Positions 8,338 to 17,828 are shown, counted from the stretch's first letter. The stretch: DNA of 64,000 nucleotides from Acidimicrobiaceae bacterium (GCA_027306605.1 DAHUZK010000071.1:62001-126000); one strand, 5' to 3'. The notes: generated by a model from the letters alone, not told the origin. Numbers and translations: made by a program.

Positions 8338-8343
8338 TAGTGT
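8338..8343 (+). promoter_or_regulatory. -10 element for a leaderless cyclase-family gene
   Basis: TAGTGT ends seven bases before the GTG at 8351. The same hexamer at the same distance precedes ctaC. No Shine-Dalgarno is present. The rest of the 192-base gap to the dehydrogenase start holds only imperfect GCAGGCCGGC copies. Confidence 0.5.
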
Positions 8344-8350
8344 GCGCGCC

Positions 8351-9286
8351 GTGCCGGTTCCCGCCGTGTTCTCCGAGGTCGCGGCACAGGTCCGCAACTG
8401 GGGCCGCTGGGGCCCCGACGACGAGATCGGCACCATGAACTTCGTCGACGAGGCCGCCCGGCGGCGGGGGGCCGACGCCGTGCGCTCGGGCCAGGCCTTC
8501 GCGCTCGGCCTGCCACTGTCGGCCCAGGAGGGTATCCAGGCCGGCTTCGTCGAGGGTCGGGTCAACCCCAGCCTGGCCGTGGTGCAGGTGAACAACCCGC
8601 TGACCCCCGACCCCGAATGGATCTGCTCGAGCGAGGACGTCCTCACCATGGCCACGCAGTGCGCCACCCACTGGGACGCGCTGGCCCACGTCAGCTACGG
8701 GGGGTTCATCTACAACGGCTACCCGGCGTCGTCGGTGTCGCCCGACGGCGCGGCCCGCTGCGGGATCCACCGCCTCTCCACCGTGGTGAGCCGCGGCGTG
8801 CTGCTCGACGTGGCCCGGGCGCTCGGGCGCGACGTCCTCGAACCCGGCTACCCCATCGGGCCCGAGGACCTCGACGGAGCCTGCCGCCTGGCCGGGGTCG
8901 AGATCGAACCCGGCGACATCCTCCTGGTGCGCACCGGGCAGATGGTGCACCTCTCCGGGCCCGGGCGCGACCTCGTCGCCTACACCTGGCCGTCGCCGGG
9001 CCTGACCATCGAGACGGCGGCGTGGTTCCACGCCCGCGACGTGGCGGCGGTCGCCACCGACACCCTCGTCTTCGAGGTGTTCCCGAGCCAACACGAGGAG
9101 GCCTACCTGCCGGTACACCTGCTCCACCTGGTGGAGATGGGCATGACCCAGGGACAGAACTGGGTGCTCGATGCGCTGGCCGAGGACTGCGCCGCCGACG
9201 GTCGCTACACGTTCCTGCTGGACGCCACGCCCCTGCCCCTGACCGCCGGCCTCGGCACGCCCCTCAACCCGGTCGCCCTCAAGTAG
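8351..9286 (+). CDS. cyclase-family (kynurenine-formamidase-like) metal hydrolase
   Basis: A 311-residue member of the metal-dependent cyclase/formamidase superfamily (PF04199 type). The metal motif is CATHWDALAH near residues 103-112, the subfamily version of HxGTHxDxPxH. VRTGQ (about 198-202) and EVFPSQHEEAYLP (about 240) are further family blocks. Substrates in this family range from N-formylkynurenine to cyclic amides and esters, so the reaction is not assigned. The frame is open 53 codons upstream, but the -10 hexamer seven bases before GTG 8351 fixes this start. It converges with the TetR gene at 9301. Confidence 0.8.
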   Translation: MPVPAVFSEVAAQVRNWGRWGPDDEIGTMNFVDEAARRRGADAVRSGQAFALGLPLSAQEGIQAGFVEGRVNPSLAVVQVNNPLTPDPEWICSSEDVLTMATQCATHWDALAHVSYGGFIYNGYPASSVSPDGAARCGIHRLSTVVSRGVLLDVARALGRDVLEPGYPIGPEDLDGACRLAGVEIEPGDILLVRTGQMVHLSGPGRDLVAYTWPSPGLTIETAAWFHARDVAAVATDTLVFEVFPSQHEEAYLPVHLLHLVEMGMTQGQNWVLDALAEDCAADGRYTFLLDATPLPLTAGLGTPLNPVALK

Positions 9287-9300
9287 CGCCTCGGGAGACC

Positions 9301-10080
9301 TTACGGAGCGCCGCCTCCACGACGGCGCGTCGCGGCACCGCCCAGGACGGGCCCGGTGCGCGGACGCGCCGTCTCGCGCCGCGGCATCTCGGCCGCCGGC
9401 GCCGGACGACCCGTGACCGCCCAGTGCAGCGTGCGGGCCTGGGTGTCGATCAGGTTGCGCGTGCGGATGCCCCAGAACTCGAAGCCGTAGCGGTGCGCGG
9501 ACACGCTGGCGAACATGGCGACGAGCGTGCCCGCCACGGCCATCGGATCGGCACCCGCCGGTGAGGACGTGGCGGCCCCAGGACCCGTTTCGACCGAAGG
9601 GGACGCGGCGGCGATCACCTGTGCCAGCGCGACGGTCACCGCGTTGAGCGCGCGCACCCGGATGCCGCGCAGCGCGGCGTCACCCTCCTCGGTGGCGAGG
9701 TCGACCACCCGGAAGACGGCGCGGTTGTCCTCCCAGTACGACAAGAAGCCCTCGGTGACGGCGAGCGCCGTCTCCCAGCTCGCGTTCTCCGACCAGTCGC
9801 CACCCACCAGATCCGCCAGCTGGGCCGCCTGCTCGACCATCCCCTCGGCCAGGACCTGGATCGCCTGCTCCACGTTGCCGAAGTACTGGTAGAAGGTGGC
9901 CGGTGAGGTCTGGGCCTGCCGGGCGATGTCGGTGACCTTGACCGAACGCCACGGGGTCGTCGTGAGCAGTTCCACCGTGGCATCGAGCAGGCGCTGCCGG
10001 GTCTGGAGCCCACGTTCGCCCGGGACGCGGCCGTCCGTGGTCGCCACCTGCTCGGCATAGGCCTCGAGAGGAACGACCAT
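9301..10080 (-). CDS. TetR-family transcriptional regulator
   Basis: A 259-residue TetR regulator. The N-terminal helix-turn-helix lies at about residues 28-75 (RLLDATVELL, KVTDIARQAQTSPATFYQYFG). The ligand-binding half is longer than usual and ends in a low-complexity Arg/Gly/Ala tail of about 35 residues. Start is ATG 10080; an upstream extension would run into the neighbouring divergent TetR gene. Regulated genes are unknown; the divergent TetR gene and the convergent cyclase gene are the nearest candidates. It is not close enough to mftA to be called MftR. Confidence 0.85.
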   Translation of the reverse strand: MVVPLEAYAEQVATTDGRVPGERGLQTRQRLLDATVELLTTTPWRSVKVTDIARQAQTSPATFYQYFGNVEQAIQVLAEGMVEQAAQLADLVGGDWSENASWETALAVTEGFLSYWEDNRAVFRVVDLATEEGDAALRGIRVRALNAVTVALAQVIAAASPSVETGPGAATSSPAGADPMAVAGTLVAMFASVSAHRYGFEFWGIRTRNLIDTQARTLHWAVTGRPAPAAEMPRRETARPRTGPVLGGAATRRRGGGAP

Positions 10081-10161
10081 GGCGTCGGTCTGGGTCGATC
10101 GGCCAGGCACGAACGGCCAGCGTAGCGGCCACGTCACCGAAGGCCCAGGTGGGGATGCGGT

Positions 10162-10167
10162 TACGCT
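10162..10167 (+). promoter_or_regulatory. -10 element for a leaderless TetR gene
   Basis: TACGCT ends seven bases before ATG 10175, with no Shine-Dalgarno between. This is the leaderless spacing seen elsewhere in the window and selects ATG 10175 over in-frame upstream starts. Confidence 0.45.
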
Positions 10168-10174
10168 GTGCGCG

Positions 10175-10765
10175 ATGGAGCAGACGGTGACCCGCCCGCT
10201 CACCCGTGCACAACAGGCCCGGCGTCAGCGCGTCATCGATGCCGCCATGGCGCTGGGGCTCGAGGGTGGCTACGAGGCTGTCCAGATGCGCGACGTGGCG
10301 GCGCGCGCCGATGTCGCCATGGGCACGGTGTACCGGTACTTCACGAGCAAGGACCACCTGCTGGCCGCCACCTTGGTGCACTGGGTCGAGATGCTCGAAA
10401 CGCGCATCGGGCAACACCCGCCCCACGGCGACCACCCGGCCGACCGCGTGCTCGACGTGCTCGACCGCGCGCTGCGCGCCATGGGCCGCCAGCCCAAGCT
10501 CGTGGCCGCCGTCTTCATGTCGCTCTCGTCCCCCGATCCCGCCGCCGTCGGCTGCCAGCAGCAGATCACGCTCCTGATGGAGGGGATCATCTCGCGTGCG
10601 ATGGGCGAGCCGGACATCCCCGACATGGCGGACCGGGCCCGCATGATCGGCCACGTCTGGTACTCGGCGCTCGTCGGGTGGATCAACGGCTGGTCCACCA
10701 TGGCGCGCGTCTACGACGAGCTCGCGGTGTCCGTACGGCTCCTCCTGCCCGGCGAGCTCGTCTAG
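10175..10765 (+). CDS. TetR-family regulator, KstR-like
   Basis: A 196-residue TetR regulator. The DNA-binding region (RRQRVIDAAM, GGYEAVQMRDVAARADVAMGTVYRYFTSKDHLL, split here around residues 14-60) strongly resembles mycobacterial KstR, the repressor of cholesterol and steroid catabolism. KstR binds CoA thioesters of sterol intermediates; whether this protein does is inference. It is divergent from another TetR gene, with 94 bases between them, and 17 bases before an ABC transporter pair it may co-transcribe with. Confidence 0.83.
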   Translation: MEQTVTRPLTRAQQARRQRVIDAAMALGLEGGYEAVQMRDVAARADVAMGTVYRYFTSKDHLLAATLVHWVEMLETRIGQHPPHGDHPADRVLDVLDRALRAMGRQPKLVAAVFMSLSSPDPAAVGCQQQITLLMEGIISRAMGEPDIPDMADRARMIGHVWYSALVGWINGWSTMARVYDELAVSVRLLLPGELV

Positions 10766-10782
10766 CGCGGCACCGCCTGATC

Positions 10783-11766
10783 GTGACCTCGGCCAACGCC
10801 GGTTCCCTCTCCGCCCCTCGCGGCCTGCCCCTCGAGTTCCGGTCCTTGTCGAAGCAGTTCGGCACGGTGCGCGCCGTCGACGATCTCTCGTTCACCGTGC
10901 AGCCAGGACGCGTCACCGGCTTCCTGGGGCCGAACGGATCGGGCAAGACGACGACCCTCCGCATCCTGCTCGGCCTGGTCCACCCCACCTCGGGCACGGC
11001 CACCATCGCCGGCCGCCGCTACCAGGATCTCGAGAACCCGACAGCCACGGTCGGTGCGGTGCTCGAAGCGACCAGCTTTCACCCGGCCCGCCGGGCGCGG
11101 ACGCATCTCCGCATGGCGGCACGCGCCGGGGGCCACGATGTCACCCGCGCCGACGAGGTCCTCGAGCTGGTCGGCCTCGGTGGCGACGCCCGGCGCAAGG
11201 CCGGCACCTTCTCACTCGGCATGCGCCAGCGACTCGAGCTGGCCACCGCCTTGATCGGCGACCCCGACATCCTCGTCCTCGACGAGCCCTCGAACGGACT
11301 CGACCCGCAGGGGATCGCATGGCTGCGCGACTTCATGCGCTACCTCGCCGGGGAGGGTCGCACCGTTCTGGTGTCCTCGCACCTCCTGGCCGAGATGGCA
11401 CAGACCATCGACGACGCGATCATCGTTTCCTTCGGCCAGCTGAAGGCGCAGGGCACCCTGGCGCAGATCACGTCCCACCTGACGGGCCTGTCGATGCGGG
11501 CCCGCTCCCCCGAGGCCGACCGGCTCTGTCACGTGCTGGGTCAGGCCGGCCTTCCGTTCCGCCGGCTCGGCCCGGACGAGGTGGCGATCGACGGCGTCAC
11601 ACCGGAGCAGGTCGGTCCGCTGCTCGCCTCCAATCAGGTCGTCCTCTACGAGCTCGTCCAGGAGGGAGCCGACCTCGAACAGGTCTTCCTGTCGCTCACC
11701 TCGGGTCTGGGCTTCGGTGCCGTGGCGCAGGGCACCCCGGGCGCGGTCGGGGTATCGGACCGATGA
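10783..11766 (+). CDS. ABC transporter ATP-binding protein
   Basis: A 327-residue ATPase of the exporter/antibiotic-type family. Walker A is GPNGSGKTTT near residues 48-57, the signature is FSLGMRQR near 144-151, and Walker B with the catalytic Glu is ILVLDEPSNGLDP near 164-176. The last 100 residues form a C-terminal regulatory-type extension. It starts with GTG 17 bases after the TetR gene and its TGA overlaps the permease ATG (ATGA), so the two transporter subunits are coupled. Confidence 0.9.
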   Translation: MTSANAGSLSAPRGLPLEFRSLSKQFGTVRAVDDLSFTVQPGRVTGFLGPNGSGKTTTLRILLGLVHPTSGTATIAGRRYQDLENPTATVGAVLEATSFHPARRARTHLRMAARAGGHDVTRADEVLELVGLGGDARRKAGTFSLGMRQRLELATALIGDPDILVLDEPSNGLDPQGIAWLRDFMRYLAGEGRTVLVSSHLLAEMAQTIDDAIIVSFGQLKAQGTLAQITSHLTGLSMRARSPEADRLCHVLGQAGLPFRRLGPDEVAIDGVTPEQVGPLLASNQVVLYELVQEGADLEQVFLSLTSGLGFGAVAQGTPGAVGVSDR

Positions 11767-12563
11767 TCGACGCCATCCGGGCCGAGCTGATCAAGATGCG
11801 CTCCATGCCGGGCGTCTGGGTCACGTTCGGCCTCGCGTTTCCACTGGCCGTGCTGATCTGCGTGGCCGTCTTGGCCCGCGCCGGCGGGCCCCTCGGTCAC
11901 ACGTTCTCCCACGTGCACACGCTCCGGCAGCGACGCGAGCTCCTCGGCGCCGGGTACTTCGGACTCGAGGTCCTGGCCCCCGTCATGGGCCTGCTCTGCG
12001 TCACGGGCGAGTACCGCCACAAGACGATGACGACCACGTTCGTGCTGCGGCCGGTCCGCTCGCAGGTGTTGGGGGCCAAGGTCGTCGCCACCGCCCTGTG
12101 GTCGGTCCTGTTGGCGCTGCTCACGCTGGTGGCGGTGGTCGCCGTCGGCCTTCCCTGGAACGCGGCGCTCGGCGGCGTGACGTCGCAGGTCACCGACCAG
12201 CTGGGCGCGGTCGTGCCCGGGCTCGTGCTCTCGGCGATCCTGCTCGGGCTGTTCGGTCTCGGCTTCGGGACACTGGTGAAGAACCAGATCGCCGCCATCC
12301 TGCTCACCATCGGCGGGACCCTGGTCCTCGAGAGCATCCTGATCGCCCTGGCCCGCGCCATCTTCCACTACGACCTGAACTGGCTGCCCAACGGCGCCGG
12401 AGCGGCCCTGGCCGGTGACATCGCGCGCGGGCTCGGCGGGGGCGGGCGGGGCGCGGGGTTCCACCTGCTGACATGGTGGCAGGGCGGCCTCGTCATGCTG
12501 GCGTGGGGGTTCGTCCCCCTCGTGGCCGGCTACTTCACGACGTTCCGCCGCGACGTCACCTGA
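11763..12563 (+). CDS. ABC-2-type transporter permease
   Basis: A 266-residue integral membrane protein with about six hydrophobic helices: around residues 18-40, 62-80, 104-130, 150-175, 180-200 and 238-260. The motif GEYRHKTMTTT near residue 83 is typical of permeases paired with this ATPase family. It completes the exporter encoded by the overlapping upstream gene; the substrate is unknown. It ends four bases before the convergent amidohydrolase stop. Confidence 0.87.
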   Translation: MIDAIRAELIKMRSMPGVWVTFGLAFPLAVLICVAVLARAGGPLGHTFSHVHTLRQRRELLGAGYFGLEVLAPVMGLLCVTGEYRHKTMTTTFVLRPVRSQVLGAKVVATALWSVLLALLTLVAVVAVGLPWNAALGGVTSQVTDQLGAVVPGLVLSAILLGLFGLGFGTLVKNQIAAILLTIGGTLVLESILIALARAIFHYDLNWLPNGAGAALAGDIARGLGGGGRGAGFHLLTWWQGGLVMLAWGFVPLVAGYFTTFRRDVT

Positions 12564-12567
12564 CGGC

Positions 12568-14235
12568 TCAGTCGCGCAGCACGACGCCGGGCCGGGCCGC
12601 CAGCCCCTCCTCGGCCGGGGCTCCGCCGACGCGGATGGGGACGCCGTTCACCAGCGTGTGGGTCATGCCCACCGGGGCGTCGGCGGTCAGGCGCTCGCCG
12701 TCGGCGGGGAAGTCGCGCAAGCGGTGCAACGGCCCCGGCGCCACCGTCTCGGGGTCGAAGACGGTGAGGTCGGCGGCCTTTCCCACCTCGACCGTGCCCC
12801 GGTCGTCGAGGCCGTAGACGGCGGCGGGCTCGCCGGTCAGCTTGTGGATGGCACGCTCGAGCGGCATGACCCCCTTGTCGCGCACCCAGTTGCCCAGCAG
12901 GTCCGTCGAGAAGCAAGCGTCGCAGAGCTGCGAGACGTGCGCCCCGGAGTCGGCCAGCCCGAGCAGGACGTTGTCGCGCGGTAGCAGCCAGGCGATGCCT
13001 TCGGGGTCGTCGTTGGCCAGCACCGACCAGAAGCGTGACTCGAGATCGTCGTCGAGCGAGACGTCGAGCATCACGTCGAGCGGCGTGCAGCCGCGCTCCT
13101 CGGCCAGCACGGTCACGGACCGGTCGGCCAGGTCCGGATGCGCACGCGACTCCGCCACCGAGATCGCCGACCAGTTCAGCGGGAGGCGGCCGCCCTTGCC
13201 GCTCACGTCCTCCCAGGCCGAGGCGCGCCAGGCGGGATCGCGGTAGGCGGCGAGGCGCTCGTCCTTCGACTTGCCCATCAGGGCGGCGAAGCTCGGCCGC
13301 ATGTTGAGCGTGAAGGGCTCGGACAGGTTCATCTGGAAGACGAGCGGGCGGCAGGACACCTGCGGCCACACCTGGACGCCCTCGGCCCACGCCGCGTCGT
13401 GCTCGGCGATCACCTTCTCGTGATAGGGGTAGCCCTTGACCGTGAGCAGCGCCGTCCAGGTGAAGGGGCGGCCCACTTCACGCTGGAGCTCGAAGACCTC
13501 CGCGTTGGAGAACACGCCGCCGGGGAGCAGCGCCACGACGCCGCGGCCACTCGCCTTCACCGGCTGCAACAGGGCCCGCAGCTCGGCCAGGTCCGCCACC
13601 CGCGAGGGAACCGGCCGCCCGCTGTCGCCGTTGTGCGTGGGCGAGGCGCTCGATGCGAAGCCCGCCGCACCACCCGCCATGGCCTCCGCCACGACCGCCT
13701 GCATCCGGGCGATCTCGTCGGGGGTGGCGGCGCGCTCGTAGGCGTCCTCGCCCATGACGTAGAGCCGCACGGCGGTATGCCCGACGTAGCAGCCGTAATT
13801 GAGCGCCGCCCCCCGCTTCTCGACGGCGTCGAGGTACTGGGGGAAGGTCTCGAACTCGGCCCATGGCACTCCCACCGAGAGCGTGTCGAAGCTCATGTCC
13901 TCGACGTGCTGGAGGGTGCGCGCCAGCAGCGGGACGCCGTCGGGGCGGACGGGCGCGATGGAGAAGCCGCAGTTGCCGGCGATGACCGTGGTGACGCCGT
14001 GGAAGGAGGAGGGCGTCAGGTCGGGGTCCCAGAACACCTGGGCGTCGTAGTGGGTGTGGATGTCGATGAAGCCGGGGCAGACCACCTGTCCCTCGGCATC
14101 GAGCACCCGCTCGCCCTCGAGCCCGGGGCCCACGGCGCTGATCCTCCCGCCGGTGACGGCGACGTCCGCCGCCACGCCGCCCGCTCCGGTCCCATCGACC
14201 ACGGTCCCGCCCTTGATCACGATCTCCGCGCGCAT
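12568..14235 (-). CDS. amidohydrolase, N-acyl-D-amino-acid deacylase-like
   Basis: A 555-residue amidohydrolase-superfamily protein. The metal site opens with DIHTHYDAQVFWDP near residues 58-71, followed by GNCGFSIAPVRP near 90-101, a block characteristic of the D-aminoacylase branch. DSGAHVSQLCD lies in the C-terminal third. The final small beta domain (KAADLTVFDPETV) is normal. The substrate is not settled; many relatives are annotated only as amidohydrolases. Start is ATG 14235, six bases after a -10-like GACGAT. It converges with the ABC permease. Confidence 0.83.
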   Translation of the reverse strand: MRAEIVIKGGTVVDGTGAGGVAADVAVTGGRISAVGPGLEGERVLDAEGQVVCPGFIDIHTHYDAQVFWDPDLTPSSFHGVTTVIAGNCGFSIAPVRPDGVPLLARTLQHVEDMSFDTLSVGVPWAEFETFPQYLDAVEKRGAALNYGCYVGHTAVRLYVMGEDAYERAATPDEIARMQAVVAEAMAGGAAGFASSASPTHNGDSGRPVPSRVADLAELRALLQPVKASGRGVVALLPGGVFSNAEVFELQREVGRPFTWTALLTVKGYPYHEKVIAEHDAAWAEGVQVWPQVSCRPLVFQMNLSEPFTLNMRPSFAALMGKSKDERLAAYRDPAWRASAWEDVSGKGGRLPLNWSAISVAESRAHPDLADRSVTVLAEERGCTPLDVMLDVSLDDDLESRFWSVLANDDPEGIAWLLPRDNVLLGLADSGAHVSQLCDACFSTDLLGNWVRDKGVMPLERAIHKLTGEPAAVYGLDDRGTVEVGKAADLTVFDPETVAPGPLHRLRDFPADGERLTADAPVGMTHTLVNGVPIRVGGAPAEEGLAARPGVVLRD

Positions 14236-14382
14236 GCACCCATCGTCGCAGGCCGGACGGGTTCGTGCACGCGGCGGCGCACTGTCGAGACCCCGGGTCG
14301 GATACCGTGGAATCGCCGGCAACGGGCGGTCTGCGGCAGAGCGGACGAGAGAGCGCCAGGTCGGCGTGGGAGTGGAGAGCGC

Positions 14383-15519
14383 ATGGCGGTTCCGTTTTTC
14401 AGGTCGAAGGCAGCGCCACAGCCCGCCGGCTCGCCCGAGGACGCCGACCCGGACTCGCTGCAGATCTCGGGCGCCATCGTCGCGCCCTCCGCCGGGCCCT
14501 CGCCCGTCCAGCTCGTCGATGCCGGCCACGCCCCCCACGGCCTCGGCGTGGTGCGCGACCAGTACGCCCGCAAGATCCGCAAGACGCCCACGATCCGCAT
14601 GGTCCCGAGCTCCATCCTGGTGGAGGGCCGGCGCCTCCATTTCGCCGTCTCCGACAATGTCGACGCCCACGGGCCCGACGGCCCCGGGTCCCCGCCCATC
14701 TGGGCGGTGAACATCCACGGCTACTTCGCCGGCGGCGGCATGTACTGGCGCGAGAGCGCTCGGCTGGCCGAACAGCTCGGGTGGCGCGTCATCAACCCGA
14801 GCCTTCCCGGGTTCGGGGGCAGCGAACCGCTCGAGTGGCAGGACGTGTCCCTCGAGAGCCTGGCCGATCAGGTGATGGCGATCGTGCACAAGGTGGACGC
14901 CGGCCCGGTGGTGCTGCTCGGCCACTCCATGGGCGGTGCGGTCGCCGTTCAGTTCGCGCACGACCACCCTCGCCGCACCCTCGGCGTGATCTACCGCGAC
15001 GGCGTGAGCACCCCCTCGTGGAAGGACCGAACGGGCCTCATCCCCACCGTGCTCTCGCCGATCCTGCCCGACGTGGCGCCGATGGTCGACATGATCTCGG
15101 CCGTGCTCTTCGACCTCCCCGACCTCGCCATCGGGCGGATGTACTCGACGGTGCGCGCCGTCTTGCCCGACATGCGGCACAACATCCGCACCATGGCGCA
15201 GACGATGCCCATCGGCAGCATGCTGATGGGCGTCGACCAACGCAGCGAGGTGCGCCACCTGGTGGCCCAGGAGATCCCCATCCTCAACGAGTGGGGCTGC
15301 TTCGACCGCGTGACGCCCGGCCGTACGGCGCTCGAATTCGCGTCCATCTCGCGCTCGCCGGTGCTCTGGGTCCCCGGAGGCCACAGCTGGATGCTCGCCC
15401 GGCCACAGGGGCAGGCCGACATCCTCACGCACCTGATCCGGGGGCGGGAGTACGTGCAGCAGGTCGACGACCGCTGGCGCCAGCTGACGCCGCGCGAGTA
15501 CGGCCTGCGCGCCGTCTGA
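14383..15519 (+). CDS. alpha/beta-fold hydrolase
   Basis: A 378-residue alpha/beta hydrolase. The nucleophile elbow is GHSMGG near residue 184, the oxyanion region is NIHGYFAGG near 112, and the catalytic His is in PGGHSWM near 333. About 75 residues precede the hydrolase core, longer than usual. It could be an esterase, a lipase or a C-C hydrolase; the sequence does not decide. ATG 14383 follows a GGAGAG ribosome binding site. The 147-base upstream gap is shared with the divergent amidohydrolase. Confidence 0.8.
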   Translation: MAVPFFRSKAAPQPAGSPEDADPDSLQISGAIVAPSAGPSPVQLVDAGHAPHGLGVVRDQYARKIRKTPTIRMVPSSILVEGRRLHFAVSDNVDAHGPDGPGSPPIWAVNIHGYFAGGGMYWRESARLAEQLGWRVINPSLPGFGGSEPLEWQDVSLESLADQVMAIVHKVDAGPVVLLGHSMGGAVAVQFAHDHPRRTLGVIYRDGVSTPSWKDRTGLIPTVLSPILPDVAPMVDMISAVLFDLPDLAIGRMYSTVRAVLPDMRHNIRTMAQTMPIGSMLMGVDQRSEVRHLVAQEIPILNEWGCFDRVTPGRTALEFASISRSPVLWVPGGHSWMLARPQGQADILTHLIRGREYVQQVDDRWRQLTPREYGLRAV

Positions 15520-15595
15520 GCCGCTCCGTGCCGCCGGCGGACTTCGAGGGCGGCGCGCGCCGCGCCCCGCAGCGAACCCGCCCGCACCGCCCACG

Positions 15596-16246
15596 ATGAT
15601 CAGCAAGATCCTGCAACCGCTGCTCTCCCTGCACGGCTGGGAGGCCTACCTGCTGGTGGGCCTCCTCGTGTTCGCCGAGGCGGCGGTGATGCTCGGCTTC
15701 GTCTTTCCGGGCGAGACGGCAGCCATCCTCGGCGGTGTCATCGCCTCGAAGGGGGGCGTCGGCCTCTGGGGCATCGCGGCGACGGTGGTGCTGTGCGCCA
15801 TCGTCGGCGACTCGGTGGGTTACTGGGTCGGTGACAAATGGGGACCGTTCTTCCTTCGTCTCGGCCCCCTGAAGAAGCGCCAGAGAGGCATCGACATGGC
15901 GCTCGACCAGCTCCGCCGGCGTGGCGCCACCGCGGTCTTCATCGGCCGCTTCTCCGCCTTCCTGCGCGCCGTGATCCCGGGTCTGGCCGGCGTGTCTCGG
16001 ATGCGCTACCGGATCTTCCTCCCCGCCAACGCGCTCGGCGCGCTCTGCTGGGGCCTCCTCTACGTCTTCCTCGGTTACTTCGTGGGCGAGCGGGTGGAGA
16101 AGGCGACCGGCATCGCGTCCGACATCTTGGCCGGACTCATCGTCGTCGTGATCGTGGCGGCCGTCGTCCGGCACCGGCGCAACGAGAAGAGGCAGATCGG
16201 TGCCGCGGCCGAGCCGGACACGCCGGACCCGGACGCGGCGGCGTGA
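15596..16246 (+). CDS. DedA-family membrane protein
   Basis: A 216-residue DedA (SNARE-associated/VTT-fold) protein. Typical landmarks are FPGETAAILGG near residue 38, GDSVGYWVGDKWG near 70-82 and FIGRFSAFLRAVIPGLAG near 113-130, the last holding the conserved Arg residues. About five hydrophobic helices are visible and a hydrophilic charged tail ends the protein. Family members move polyprenyl phosphates or phospholipids across the membrane. It is convergent with a glycosidase gene, with a repeat-filled 31-base gap between. Confidence 0.9.
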   Translation: MISKILQPLLSLHGWEAYLLVGLLVFAEAAVMLGFVFPGETAAILGGVIASKGGVGLWGIAATVVLCAIVGDSVGYWVGDKWGPFFLRLGPLKKRQRGIDMALDQLRRRGATAVFIGRFSAFLRAVIPGLAGVSRMRYRIFLPANALGALCWGLLYVFLGYFVGERVEKATGIASDILAGLIVVVIVAAVVRHRRNEKRQIGAAAEPDTPDPDAAA

Positions 16247-16277
16247 CCGGCTGACCGCCCTGACCGGCTGACCGGCC
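16244..16277. repeat. TGACCGGC repeats filling a convergent junction
   Basis: Four 8-9 base units beginning TGACCG start at 16244, 16252, 16261 and 16269. The first TGA is the dedA stop. The four TGA triplets cover all three plus-strand frames. The array runs exactly to the stop codon of the convergent GH1 gene. Confidence 0.8.
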
Positions 16278-17828
16278 TCAGGGCCCCGTCCGGTCCCCTT
16301 CGAGCAGGCGGCGGTCGCCGGCGCGCAGGGCCGCCACCACGCGTGAGAACTCGCCCGCCGCGTCGTCGCCCTGCGAGTCGGTGTCCATCCAGCGGGGTTG
16401 CTCGGGATTCCGGCGGTCCATCCCGAAGAGACCGAAGCGCGGCTCGTAGCTGCCCCACTCGTAGTTGTCAACCAGCGACCAGTGCAGGTAGGCCGCGACG
16501 GGCTCCCCCGCTGCCACGGCACCGGCCACGGCACCGAGGTGCTCGCGCACGTAGCGAGGCCGGGTCATGCCGTCCTCACGCCGCTCGGCTCGACCGTCAC
16601 GGACGCGCGTCGCCATGCCGTTCTCCACCACCCACAACGGCAGGCCCGGGCGCAGGGCCGACTCCGTGGCGCACCAGGCCGCAAGCGCGTCGGGATGCGA
16701 CTCGACGTCCCAGAGCGCACGGCCCAAGCTCCAGTCGCGTCCGCCGGCGCGACGGCGCCGGCCGGGGATCCGCAACGCGTGACTGGCGACGGGGTCGTAC
16801 CAGTCGAAGCCCACCGCGTCGAGGCACCGGGGCCGCGTCGCGGCGTGCACGGCGCGCACGACGCGGCGGGGTGCGCGACGCTGCGCCAGCGAGCGCAAGC
16901 GTGTCCACGCAACGTTCCGGCCGAGCTCGCGTGTCGTGCCGTAGGGCGAGACGGCGGCGAAGAATCGGCGGATCGCCGCCTCACCGGCGTGCTGCGGCGG
17001 CAGTGCGGCGTCGTGCAGGGCCCGCCGCTCGTCCACGTGGAGATCGACGTCGGCCGGGTCCACACCGGCCTCGCGCAGCTGCAGCAGGTCGAGAAGCATT
17101 CGATCCTGCTCGTAGACGGACGACGAGCTGGTGTTGACGGTGACCATGGCCTCGGGCTGCACCGCCGTCACCACGTCTGCCGCCAGCACGTGAGCCGTGA
17201 GCAGGTTGTCGAGCACGCAGTACGCGTCCGAGACCGCCATGCGCCGGCCGGGTGGGCACGCTCCCTCGATCCAGCCCATGAGCATGACGATGTTGGGCTC
17301 GTTGACGGTCACCCAGCGCCGGCAGTAGGGCGCCAACGCCGGCACCACCCGGGCCACGTGCCGGGCGAAGACGTCGGGCGAGCCCGGGCGCAGCCAGAAC
17401 TCCTCCCCGAGCCACCACGGGTGCGTGAAATGGTGCAGCGTGACGACGGGTTCGAGCCCGCGCGCCGCGCACAGCGAGAGGATCTCGGCGTAACGATCGA
17501 GCGCGGCCTGGTCGAAGGCTTCCGGGCGCGGTTCGAGCCGGGCCCACTCGACCGACAGGCGGAAGGCGTTGCAGCCGATGGCGGCGGCGCGCTCGAGCGC
17601 CTCTTCGGGACGGCGCCAGAAGTCGCAGGCCGCACCGGAACGGGCGACCCGCCCGACGTCCTCCCAGCCCGACCAGTTGTTGTGCGGCTGCCCGTCCCCG
17701 TTGAAGCCGCCTTCGACCTGATAGCCCGACGTGGCCACCCCGACCAGGAAACCCCCGCCGAGGAGATCGGCTCCGGCGGGGGTCCCATGCCCGAGGCGCG
17801 CCTCGCTCCGGTTGCGCTCGGGCGGCAT
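16278..17828 (-). CDS. glycoside hydrolase family 1 (beta-glucosidase-like)
   Basis: A 516-residue GH1 enzyme, which retains configuration while cleaving beta-glucosides, galactosides or related sugars. The acid/base Glu is in VTVNEPN near residue 173 and the nucleophile Glu is in WVVENGMA near residue 402. GVATSGYQVEGG near residue 30 and HWSLVDNYEWG near 450 bind the sugar in the -1 subsite. No secretion signal is visible, so it should be cytoplasmic. It is slightly longer than the usual 440-480 residues, with Arg-rich inserts around 340-375. Confidence 0.9.
   Translation of the reverse strand: MPPERNRSEARLGHGTPAGADLLGGGFLVGVATSGYQVEGGFNGDGQPHNNWSGWEDVGRVARSGAACDFWRRPEEALERAAAIGCNAFRLSVEWARLEPRPEAFDQAALDRYAEILSLCAARGLEPVVTLHHFTHPWWLGEEFWLRPGSPDVFARHVARVVPALAPYCRRWVTVNEPNIVMLMGWIEGACPPGRRMAVSDAYCVLDNLLTAHVLAADVVTAVQPEAMVTVNTSSSSVYEQDRMLLDLLQLREAGVDPADVDLHVDERRALHDAALPPQHAGEAAIRRFFAAVSPYGTTRELGRNVAWTRLRSLAQRRAPRRVVRAVHAATRPRCLDAVGFDWYDPVASHALRIPGRRRRAGGRDWSLGRALWDVESHPDALAAWCATESALRPGLPLWVVENGMATRVRDGRAERREDGMTRPRYVREHLGAVAGAVAAGEPVAAYLHWSLVDNYEWGSYEPRFGLFGMDRRNPEQPRWMDTDSQGDDAAGEFSRVVAALRAGDRRLLEGDRTGP

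Noticed and set aside
8192-8350. N-terminal extension of the cyclase-family protein
   Set aside because: The extension is Arg/Gly/Ala repeat-like and the -10 hexamer lies just before GTG 8351.
9301-10080. MftR, the mycofactocin regulator
   Set aside because: It is a TetR protein but lies more than 5 kb from mftA and pairs with another TetR gene; nothing in the sequence links it to the mft promoter.
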